DNA of 64,000 nt from Clostridia bacterium (lineage in GTDB: Bacteria > Bacillota > Clostridia > Peptostreptococcales > Anaerovoracaceae), in contig CABJAP010000006.1 in NCBI GenBank assembly GCA_902363595.1, forward strand, positions 186,001-250,000. Reading direction: 5' to 3'. The translations under genes and the position numbers were made by a program. This document shows, piece by piece, positions 24,753-33,100 of the stretch. The first letter of the stretch is position 1. Every line of letters starts with the position of its first letter. The notes under the pieces were generated by a model. That model saw nothing but the letters and a program-made list of their open reading frames with translations. It was not told where the DNA came from and did not search any database.

Positions 24753-24828
24753 GTGGCTTCCGGAGCCAAAGAAAAGGCGGAGTCTGCGGCGATACCGGCC
24801 ACAAACTCCGCTTTACCCTGCCAAACCG

Positions 24829-25659
24829 CTATTTTCCGGGAATTCCACTTTCGCAAGGAACGCCGGTCTGGCATTTTCCACAGCCATAGCGCGGCGCATA
24901 GGCTTCCTCCGTATAATCCAGAAAGCTTGCACAGGGTTCGTGCGCCTTCCCCGTTTTGAAAGAGATTGCATTTACCGGACATCTTCGTATACAAGCGCCG
25001 CAATTGGTACAATAATCATAGAGCCCATCATATTCGCGGGGCACAGGTTCAAACGCCAAATCTGTAACGAGGCTTGCAAATCTGCCGGCGATTCCCGCCT
25101 TTGTAATCAGCCCCCGCGAAAGGCCGAAGGTTCCGAGGCCGCAGACAAAGGCAATGTGCCGCTCCGACCAGTTGCTGGTAAACTCGTAATCCGGGAATTC
25201 CACGCCCTTTGGTGTTTCACTTTTCCAAAAACGCGGATCCCATGTCGGCACAATCACAGTCCCGCCCATATGCTCAATTGTGTCTTTTAAATAAGCGCAT
25301 GCTTCCGTCAAAAATGATTGGCCCTCTATTCGCCCATGAAGCCATTCCGGGGCCGGTTCCCGCCCATCTCTCGCATTAGCTAGCTTAACAGCTTCTGTGT
25401 AAGGCAGAAAAAAGGAAAGCACTGTTCTGCCCTCCGGCATCCAATCCTTGGGCAGCATAAAATGTTCTCCTATGGCCTCCGGTTTTTTCAACGCTTCAAA
25501 GAGAACATCGGATACTGGGGCCGCCCCGATCAGCGGAGCATCATAAATCTGCAGGCCGATCAAATCCTTTGTGATAGCGTTCTCTTCATTTATGTAGTTT
25601 CCAGAAGCCTGACAAACAAAGTCCGTCAGCTTCGCTTCCAACACATTTAAATGTTTCAT
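24829..25659 (-). CDS. 4Fe-4S double-cluster protein, epoxyqueuosine reductase (QueG)-like
   Basis: 276 residues. The C-terminal part carries a ferredoxin motif (YCTNCGACIRRCPVNAI) and a second Cys group (GCGKCQTGVPCES) as in the QueG-type double-cluster family; HIAFVCGLGTFGLSRGLITK and GIAGRFASLVTDL match the cobalamin-binding region of that family. It is clearly shorter than QueG (about 380 residues) and lacks the HEAT-repeat tail, so it belongs to the short QueG-like reductases whose substrates are unknown rather than being a safe queG. Start ATG 25659 follows GGGAGG with 8 nt. It is flanked by the transporter stub and is divergent from the ZIP transporter gene. Confidence 0.8.
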   Translation of the reverse strand: MKHLNVLEAKLTDFVCQASGNYINEENAITKDLIGLQIYDAPLIGAAPVSDVLFEALKKPEAIGEHFMLPKDWMPEGRTVLSFFLPYTEAVKLANARDGREPAPEWLHGRIEGQSFLTEACAYLKDTIEHMGGTVIVPTWDPRFWKSETPKGVEFPDYEFTSNWSERHIAFVCGLGTFGLSRGLITKAGIAGRFASLVTDLAFEPVPREYDGLYDYCTNCGACIRRCPVNAISFKTGKAHEPCASFLDYTEEAYAPRYGCGKCQTGVPCESGIPGK

Positions 25660-25755
25660 TTTCCAGCCTCCCTGGTTAATCAAAACATACCGTTTAAAAA
25701 CGGAAGAAATCGGGAATTGCTAATAGTATCAAATTATTCAGATTGGAGAATACCC

Positions 25756-26499
25756 ATGTACGGAATCATCGCCGGTCTATTTGTAATACTGGCAAGCGTC
25801 ATCGGCTCCCTGGCCGGTCTGATTTTCAAGAAAATCACCCACCGGGCCAACGATATGATCTTGGGCTTTGCCTCCGGCGTTATGCTTACAGCTGCCTTTT
25901 TAGGCCTGCTTCCCACGGCCTTTGAACAGTTTCGCCCGATCCCTGTTTTAACCGGCGCCGCCGGCGTCTTTGCGGGGGCATTTTTAATCAGCCTCATCGA
26001 CCGCTTTGTCCCCCATGTCCACTTTGACGGCGGGCATATGAAGGAAAGCGAAACAAAAGGCCACGGCAGCAGAGTCCTTCTGCTCATCATCGCCATTGCC
26101 ATCCACAACATCCCCGAAGGGCTTGCCACCGGTATCGTTTTCAGCGATGGCCTCACCGACAGCGCAGTGATGGTGGCCGTATCTATGATCGTGCAGAAAA
26201 TACCGGAGGGTCTGATTGTAGCTGTTCCGCTTCTGGGGATGGGCATGAAACGGCTAAAAGCCTTTAAAATCAGCTTGCTGATCGCCTTTATGATGCTCCC
26301 GGGAATCGTGGCCGGAGTCCTGCTGGGAGCCCTGCCAACCCTGCTTTCATCGTTTTTCTACGCATTTACTTTCGGCGCCATCGTCTACGTGGTCAGCGAT
26401 GAAATCATTCCCGAATCCCACGAACATGGGTATCAGCGGGCCGCCACCTTTTCTCTCATTACCGGAGTCATTGTGGTGGTGCTCATGCAGCATATCTGA
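25756..26499 (+). CDS. ZIP family divalent metal transporter
   Basis: 247 residues, eight predicted membrane helices. The two metal-binding helices are clear: HNIPEGLATG in helix 4 and QKIPEGLIVA in helix 5, and a His-containing loop (VPHVHFDGGH) lies between helices 3 and 4 as in ZIP proteins. It is the short GufA-like prokaryotic type, importing Zn2+, Fe2+ or related ions. Helix 5 has Gln-Lys in place of the more usual His-x-x-x-Glu first residue, which may affect selectivity. Start ATG 25756 follows TTGGAGA. The convergent sirtuin gene ends 8 nt after its stop. Confidence 0.9.
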   Translation: MYGIIAGLFVILASVIGSLAGLIFKKITHRANDMILGFASGVMLTAAFLGLLPTAFEQFRPIPVLTGAAGVFAGAFLISLIDRFVPHVHFDGGHMKESETKGHGSRVLLLIIAIAIHNIPEGLATGIVFSDGLTDSAVMVAVSMIVQKIPEGLIVAVPLLGMGMKRLKAFKISLLIAFMMLPGIVAGVLLGALPTLLSSFFYAFTFGAIVYVVSDEIIPESHEHGYQRAATFSLITGVIVVVLMQHI

Positions 26500-26506
26500 T
26501 CGAGGG

Positions 26507-27235
26507 CTAAAACTCATACAATCCGGCGAAAACTTCTCCGATTGGATGATTGATCACCAGATCGGCCCGTTCGTCGTACTGGGTTTGGGACTTATTGATT
26601 AAGATCAGATGCTTTCCCTGAAAATGCTCCACCAGCCCCGCAGCCGGATAAACCACCAGGGAAGTGCCGCCCACAATGAGCGTTTCTGCCTGCTTAATGG
26701 CTGCAATGGCCTGATCCAGCGCATCGCTTCCCACTTCTTCCTGATACAGGACAATGTCCGGCTTTACAATGCCGCCGCAGGCCTGGCACAGAGGCACGCC
26801 GTCCGCTTCCAGCACGTATTCCATGCTGTGGGACAAGCCGCATTTCATACAGTAGTTTCTCAGAACGGAACCGTGGAGCTCGATTACGTTTTTGCTGCCG
26901 GCCGCCTGATGGAGGCCGTCGATATTCTGGGTAATGACCGCCTTGACCTTTCCCTGCCGCTCCAGCCTCGCCAGCGCCCGATGAGCCTCATTGGGCTTGG
27001 CTTCCGGATAGAGTAGGTTTTTTCTGTAATACTCGAAAAACACCTCCGGTTTTCTGTCAAAGAAGGGACGGCAAATAATCTCTTCCGAAGGGCGGCCGTA
27101 TTCGGTCCAGGCTTTATAAATCCCCTCGTCTGAGCGGAAATCAGGAATTCCGCTTTCTGTGGAAACGCCGGCGCCGCCGAAAAACACGATGTTTTCGCTC
27201 TCTTCGACGATTTTTACAAACTCTTTGTTTCTCAT
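26507..27235 (-). CDS. cobB: Sir2-family NAD-dependent protein deacylase
   Basis: 242 residues. The NAD-binding GAGVSTESGIPDFRS, catalytic TQNIDGLHQ and HGS (ELHGSVLR), and a zinc ribbon of two Cys pairs (CMKCG ... CQACG) are all present, followed by GGTSLVVYPAA and LINKS. This is a complete bacterial sirtuin that removes acetyl or other acyl groups from lysines using NAD. It lacks the Y-x-x-R pair typical of desuccinylases at a position I could check with confidence, so plain deacetylation is assumed. Start ATG 27235 is preceded by GAGGTGA; a GTG three codons upstream overlaps that site. Confidence 0.93.
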   Translation of the reverse strand: MRNKEFVKIVEESENIVFFGGAGVSTESGIPDFRSDEGIYKAWTEYGRPSEEIICRPFFDRKPEVFFEYYRKNLLYPEAKPNEAHRALARLERQGKVKAVITQNIDGLHQAAGSKNVIELHGSVLRNYCMKCGLSHSMEYVLEADGVPLCQACGGIVKPDIVLYQEEVGSDALDQAIAAIKQAETLIVGGTSLVVYPAAGLVEHFQGKHLILINKSQTQYDERADLVINHPIGEVFAGLYEF

Positions 27236-27312
27236 GATGTTCACCTCGCATGCGCATCGCGCACTAACTTTGTTTTCTCTATTGGGTCATTATACCACTA
27301 ATCCTTCGAGAA

Positions 27313-27348
27313 GCAAAACTGCCCCCAGGATTCCCCAGAGGCAGCTTT
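27313..27348 (-). terminator. Terminator after the first surface-protein gene
   Basis: AAGCTGCC...GGCAGTTTT on the minus strand (27348..27313), loop region GGGGAATCC, followed by TTTTGCTTC. It separates the surface protein gene from the sirtuin gene. Confidence 0.65.
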
Positions 27349-27358
27349 CCATTTTCTT

Positions 27359-29344
27359 TTACTTTACTTTAACCTTCTTCACAGCGCTGTATGCACCGTA
27401 AAGTTTCTGGCTTCCGGCTTTCTTGTAAGCTCGGACTTTTACATAATAGGTCTTCTTGGACTTGAGCTTTTTGATGGCTCTCTTTGTTGTTTTATTCTTG
27501 CTGATGGTAACGTTTTTCTTACCCTTTTTAAAATTCTTTTTCTGGGCATATGTAATTTGATAGCCGCTGGCTTTTGTGTCTTTTTTCCAGCTCACGGTCA
27601 TACTCTTTTTTCCTGCTTTGGCTTTGATACCGGCAACCTTTTTCGGTGTAACGGTGATGTTAACAGTTTTGCTTCCTCCTCCATAGAGGTCTGTGGCGGC
27701 AGCAGTGATTGTAATCGTTGCTTTTCCTGTGCCCTTAATGGTCACTACGCCGCTGGCGCTGACTGCCGCTACTTTTGTGTTGCTGGAGCTGAAGGTCAGA
27801 GCGCCGCCGTTTGAAGCGCTTGCGCCCAAGTTAAAAGCTTTGCTGCCGTATGCTTTTGTAAACGAGCTTGCTCCGCTGATGGTCTGGGCCGGTTTTGAGC
27901 CGATATTGATATAGCGGAAACCATTGGCTGCTGCATAGTTTGCGGCGGCAGAGGTTGGGGAGTAGCCGTAGATGATGAAGTTTGGGATCTTAGAGTAAAT
28001 TTCTTTTCCCGATGAATTTTCAAACTTATCATAACCTACAGCGTAAGCGCCAATGCTGGTTACTGTGTTTGGAATCGTAATGCTGTTCAAATCCTCTCCA
28101 ACTAACAGATCCGACTTCATTGAAGTAACCGTATATGTTCCCGGATTATATACATCGTCCTTCGATGCCGTTACCGATGATGGAATTGTCAAAGTTTTGA
28201 CTGCATCGTCATAAGCATAAACGCTGCTAACTTTTGCCGTTTTGCTTTTTGTAAACAGGGTGAATTGACAATCAACTGAACCTTTATCTATCCAAAGCAG
28301 CTCACTTCCTGCTCTCAAATAGTAAGAAGGACTCCAGCGCGTATCACCGTCTTTTTCTACATACGCATAAATCCATAGAGCGCTCTCGCTTTCTGCTAAT
28401 CCTGTTACTCCTATCTTGTTCCCGTTTTTATCAATCCTAACTACGCCTGTAATTGGATTATCGTCGATATCTTCCACAGCTACATTGTAATCAGATGGAA
28501 TTACACTGTTTTCCGGTATTGTTTTTAAGTACAAATTCAGTGTGTTATTAACACCAACAAAACCTTCTTGATTGTCAGCTCCGTCCACAAGATACCAATC
28601 GTAAGCATCACCAACATAAATTGTCAGCACCTTCGTATAATCGTCAATTTCATTAAAGGCCCGAACTTGTACAATTCCGCTTTGTTTTCCAGTAGCAGTC
28701 ACGCCATTGCTATTTGTTTCACTCAACGAAAGAATCTGATCTCCATTATCATCATCATTTGTCACTTCCCAAGTCCAATCTGTCTGGTTAATTGTTGTTT
28801 CGTCATCCGATCCAACTTTTAACTTCATTGTGTTGTTTCCCGATGAAGTACCAAGTGTTGTATACAATGATTCGTACTCATCAACATAGGGGTTGTTGTC
28901 AAAGGAACCCCCTTCGGCGGATTTAACGACATAGCCAGAGCTTTCATTATATCCGCAATAACCCCTCAGCGCAGCCAGAATATTCCCCTCGTCATCTGTA
29001 ACCGTTATACTTGCATAACCTCTGGAAACAGCATTTATTATCCCATCGGATGTTATTGTGATCGTTTCAGTATCAGCAGAATTCCAAGACCACCCACTTG
29101 GCAAAGTGGTTATTGGGCTGCTCATTTCAAATAAATACAACTGCACGCTATCGTTTAGGTCCATATATAAATCGTCAATATCTCCCTCTCCCGCTGAGTT
29201 GTTTGTAATATAAAACCCGCTTCCTTCCGACCGCGGCGTTGCCTTAACTTTATTCTCTTTACCGTATGCCAGCATCGGAACGGCAAACACCGTCATCAGC
29301 ATCATCAATGCAATAACTAAACTAATTCGTTTTTTGACTTTCAA
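27359..29344 (-). CDS. Secreted/surface protein with Ig-like (Big) and Fn3-like domains
   Basis: About 661 residues. The TTG start at 29344 is 7 nt after GGAGG and opens directly on a signal peptide (MKVKKRISLVIALMMLM with cleavage near MLAYG). The body has several bacterial Ig-like segments (for example a Big_2-like stretch near residues 55-135 and another with SSNTKVAAVSASGVVTIKGT near 515-590) and one BspA-like LRR unit (SITIPNTVTSIGAYAVG). The end is a Lys-rich Fn3-like module (SWKKDTKASGYQITYA ... KKVKVK). No LPxTG or membrane anchor is present, so it is either released or held by charge on the wall. The last 160 or so residues are nearly the same as in the 1,542-residue protein upstream. 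A role in adhesion is by family only. Confidence 0.8.
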   Translation of the reverse strand: MKVKKRISLVIALMMLMTVFAVPMLAYGKENKVKATPRSEGSGFYITNNSAGEGDIDDLYMDLNDSVQLYLFEMSSPITTLPSGWSWNSADTETITITSDGIINAVSRGYASITVTDDEGNILAALRGYCGYNESSGYVVKSAEGGSFDNNPYVDEYESLYTTLGTSSGNNTMKLKVGSDDETTINQTDWTWEVTNDDDNGDQILSLSETNSNGVTATGKQSGIVQVRAFNEIDDYTKVLTIYVGDAYDWYLVDGADNQEGFVGVNNTLNLYLKTIPENSVIPSDYNVAVEDIDDNPITGVVRIDKNGNKIGVTGLAESESALWIYAYVEKDGDTRWSPSYYLRAGSELLWIDKGSVDCQFTLFTKSKTAKVSSVYAYDDAVKTLTIPSSVTASKDDVYNPGTYTVTSMKSDLLVGEDLNSITIPNTVTSIGAYAVGYDKFENSSGKEIYSKIPNFIIYGYSPTSAAANYAAANGFRYINIGSKPAQTISGASSFTKAYGSKAFNLGASASNGGALTFSSSNTKVAAVSASGVVTIKGTGKATITITAAATDLYGGGSKTVNITVTPKKVAGIKAKAGKKSMTVSWKKDTKASGYQITYAQKKNFKKGKKNVTISKNKTTKRAIKKLKSKKTYYVKVRAYKKAGSQKLYGAYSAVKKVKVK

Positions 29345-29478
29345 AATATGTCCTCCTCTTAATAAGTGCATAGCGCCAATACCCGTTTTTATCACAAGTC
29401 GTTCGCCTCTTAGAGTTATAAGACGGCGATCTTCTCTATGATTTTTATTACTGATATTTAAAATATATATTCGATTTT

Positions 29479-29508
29479 ATTATATATATTTATACTGCAC
29501 GCTGTCAA
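29479..29508 (-). promoter_or_regulatory. Promoter of the first surface-protein gene
   Basis: Minus strand TTGACA (29508..29503), 18 bp, TATAAT (29484..29479). The leader is about 130 nt, AT-rich at first; no riboswitch recognised. On the plus strand TTTACA at 29529-29534 may serve the divergent XRE gene. Confidence 0.75.
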
Positions 29509-29583
29509 GGAATATAGATACAGAGAATTTACACAATTTTTGCTTCCATATATTACAATAATATGCATAGGGAGGACACTGTC

Positions 29584-29892
29584 ATGTATGAAAAATTCTT
29601 TGCCAACAGATTAACGGAGCTGCGCCTTCAAAAGGGTGTTTCTGCCCGTGATATGAGCCTGTCAATCGGCCAGAGTGCTTCCTATATCAACCGCATTGAG
29701 AATAAGCAGATGCTTCCTTCCATGACGGTGTTTTTCTATATCTGTGAATACTTCGATATCACGCCCAGAGATTTTTTCGATAGCAGTCAGTTTACTGACA
29801 TAAAGATCCTCCAGCTGATGAATGATTTGAGGGAGATCGATCCCGATCAGTTCAATCACATTGCGGCAATTGTCAAAGGTTTGAAAAAATAG
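29584..29892 (+). CDS. Small XRE-family helix-turn-helix regulator
   Basis: 102 residues. Cro/CI-type HTH at residues 5-60 (LTELRLQKGVSARDMSLSIG, then QSASYINRIENKQMLPSM and FFYICEYFDITPRDFF), then a short helical tail (LQLMNDLREIDPDQFNHIAA). It has no ligand or protease domain. It lies between two large, related, minus-strand surface protein genes and is itself on the plus strand, so it is a candidate local regulator of one or both; no operator could be identified. Start ATG 29584 follows GGGAGG with about 8 nt; a second ATG at 29563 lies before that ribosome site. Confidence 0.88.
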   Translation: MYEKFFANRLTELRLQKGVSARDMSLSIGQSASYINRIENKQMLPSMTVFFYICEYFDITPRDFFDSSQFTDIKILQLMNDLREIDPDQFNHIAAIVKGLKK

Positions 29893-29942
29893 TTCGCCTT
29901 TTGTACAGCATCACCCTCTGGAAAACTTCAATGCATCTTTAA

Positions 29943-29966
29943 CAAGGACCAATTGGTCCTTTTGTT
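29943..29966 (+). terminator. Terminator after XRE gene
   Basis: Stem AAGGACC/GGTCCTT (29944-29950 with 29955-29961), loop AATT, followed by TTGTTACTT. Confidence 0.7.
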
Positions 29967-30080
29967 ACTTAACGAATCAATGGCAGCACCTTTAAAAGCT
30001 CTCTTTTGTTGCTCCTGGGTGAAAAAAAGTATCAAGTTAAAGGCGGATTTGCTTAAATACCGACAGCTTCGTATAAATAG

Positions 30081-30117
30081 AAAACCGCCTCCGGGATTTT
30101 CTTCGGAGACAGCTTTT
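30081..30117 (-). terminator. Terminator after the second surface-protein gene
   Basis: Minus strand AAAAGCTGTCTCCG...CGGAGGCGGTTTTCT; the stem CTCCG/CGGAG with flanking AAAAGC/GCGGTTTT ends in a T-run. Confidence 0.65.
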
Positions 30118-30129
30118 TATCATGTTTTC

Positions 30130-33100
30130 TTATTTCACTTTGACCTTTTTCGCACCACTATATGCGCCGTATAGTTTCTGACTCCCGGCTTTTTTATATG
30201 ACCGTACTTTTACATAATAAGTCTTCTTAGCCTTCAACTTCTTGATGGTTTTCTTCGTTGTCTTGTTTTTGCTGATGATCACGTTCTTTTTGCCTTTTTT
30301 GAACTTTTTGTTCTGGGCGTAGGTGATCTGGTAGCCGCTGGCTTTAGTGTCTTTTTTCCAGCTCACGGTCATGCGCTTTTTTCCTGCTTTGGCTTTCAGG
30401 CCCGCTGCTTTTTTCGGGTTGACGGTGATGGTAACTGTCTTAGCCGCTGCATTGTAGTTAGCCGTGGCAGCGGCAGTAATGGTGATCTGTACTTTTCCCG
30501 TGTTTTTGATCGTCACTTTTCCGGTGCTGGAAACAGTGGCGATTTTGGGGTTGCTGGACTGGTAGGACAGCTGGCTTTTTGCGCCGGCGTTCAGAGAAAA
30601 CGGTTTGTTTCCATAGGTCTTGGTATATGATCCTGCCGTTACAACCTGGTTGGCTTTCTGAATTATGTATTCTTTTGCCATTGTGCCATGGTAAATCCCA
30701 ATGCCTGTTATGATTACTTTTGCCCTGCCTGCATTAACATTGTTCCTGTATGAAACCGTATAATCGGTTCCCTGCTTTAATCCCTTTACACGAACAGCCG
30801 GCTGAATGGCTTTGCCGTCATAAGTATAGCTTCCGTCCGCGCCAATCAGGTCAAAGTTGGCAATATTAAAGATATCTTCTGGTAATTCCCAAAGATACGT
30901 CGCTCCGTAATAAAGGTTGTTTTCTACGTTATATTCCTCACCGCCAGTCTCTACTTTGATCATGGAATATGCACTTTGCTCCGCGTTAAACTCCATGCTG
31001 GATATTGGATAAGTCAGCTCTACTGTTGTCGTCTCTCCCGGTGAAAGCACGTCAAATGATTCTGACTGTATCCTTCTTTTGCCTTCTGCATCACCATAAA
31101 GATTTACGGTTCCTCCGGATGCTACCCTCCCGCAGTTTTTAACAGTTGCTGCAAATTTTACGGAGTTGTCCATAACTTCTTTTTCCACTGTCACATCGAA
31201 ATCGGATAATTGAATTTCTTCTTCCTGCACCGAGGCCAATAAATCAACCTGCCCAGGAGCAGTTGCTTCGATATTTAGAGTTGCTTTTTGGTCTATGTTA
31301 TTAAGATCAATACTTTCATCCAAATACACGGTTTCGCCTGGCAATATCGTACGAGGAATTTCTTCATTAAGCAATGTTTCATTTCCATTTCTTACTATGA
31401 GATTCAGCTTCGTAATCGTTTCCTCACTGTCGTTGGTAACTGAACAGGAAATTGGCTGCAAGTTATCCTCCATTTCACTTTCATTGATAATCACATCGTT
31501 TAGTACAGCTTTTGGTTTGTTCGCTGTTTCAATAAAAAACATTGAAGTTTTCTCTGGGTTCTCATTATCGGTAGCATTGAGGACAATATCCCAACTCCCA
31601 TCGGTGTTCATTACCGCAGTAATATAATTACCGATTATATTTTCATCTCTGTATAGCTCCACTGGTTCACTGTATCCACTTTCTGTTTTCACTGAAGAGT
31701 AGATACTGCACCCTTCTTCACTATTAGCCATCCAAATCATTGCAGTTTTTTCACCTTGTTTGAACATTTCTGCATTTGCGCTGATCATTTGTGATTCTCC
31801 TGCTATGAGTTCCGAAGTTGCTTGATCGGCAAGGTTATATTGTTTCAAAGTTCCTTCTTGGTTGTAGGAAATCGTTCCGTCCTTACATTTCAGCCCTGAG
31901 ATTACGGCCTCCCCCTGCTGAGCAATTGGTACTACTGTGCCCGATTCTGCCGTGAACAGAGACGGGGTGTTTCCCGCAAGGCTTCCAATATACGCTGCTA
32001 TGTATTTTCTATCATGCCAAATCCCGTCCAGCTCAGAGATATAGCATTCTGTGGTTCCCACGATTTCCGGTGAGCTCCATTCTGCGCCGTTCAGCTTCGA
32101 AAGGTAAATGGTCTTTGTTCCATCCAGTCCAATCAAATCATTTTCAGGGTTGCTTACCCACATTACTGCTGGAACATCTGCATCTTTTACTAATACAGGC
32201 ATTAGGTCTGCTTTTTCGTCATTGGTTATATACTGCGCTTGTGCAAAAGATTTGCTTGATGGATTATATTTTGTCCAGCAAAGCTCGCTTGTCTGCGCCG
32301 CTTGCTCGCTTAAACGATTGGCGTCGCTTCCTTTTAAAACCTCCTTGCATTTTTGCCAAACTACATACAGCTCATTATCAATCACTTCCATATCCGAGAA
32401 AGTATCGAGCGTGCCATTATCCCACAAGCTCTTTGGTTGGCTCCAAGTATTTCCGTCATAAACAGAGTACATGAGCTTGACACTATTAGCTGTTTCTCTG
32501 CCCGGATCATTGGACTGGAATACCATAACCGTATCATTTCCCACCTTCTTCATCTTTGGTATTGTGTTTGGCAGGATGTAACTCTGAAGTTCCCAGGAAG
32601 AAATTCCTGATTCTGCTGCCCGCATGACTGCTATTTTACTATTTTTTCGTGCTCGCGGCATGGATCCATTCCATTCAGATGTCTTATCCTGATAAGCTCG
32701 ATCGGTAAGTGCCAGCTCCTGATCTTCTCCTGCATTGGCCAAGCTATATTGTTTCTTTTTCGTTTTATTCCAAAGAGGATATGTTTTTTTGGCTAACGTA
32801 TATTCCCAATCAAAAACAAAGATGAGCTTTGCTGTAGCCGCAATTCCTGCAGTAAAATCTCCTTTCGATGCGGGTATCAATCGAATATCTATATCCGCAG
32901 AGCCTTTAACTCCTACAGTAGCCGCACCGCTTATACCAGCACCTGCTCCCGCAGAAATCCCTGGCGTGACCTTAACAGTACCGGTTAAAGAAAGTTTTGG
33001 ATTCTCTAAATCTTTTCGCATTCCACCTTTTACAGCAGCTTTCAGATTTCCGCCTAGTTCCACATAAATGGGCACTGGGCCAATCAGCCATTGGTTCGTA

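Noticed and set aside
29345..29478. Possible c-di-GMP riboswitch in the leader of the surface-protein gene
   Set aside because: Considered because of nearby c-di-GMP genes and the surface protein, but the conserved GEMM or class II motifs were not found.
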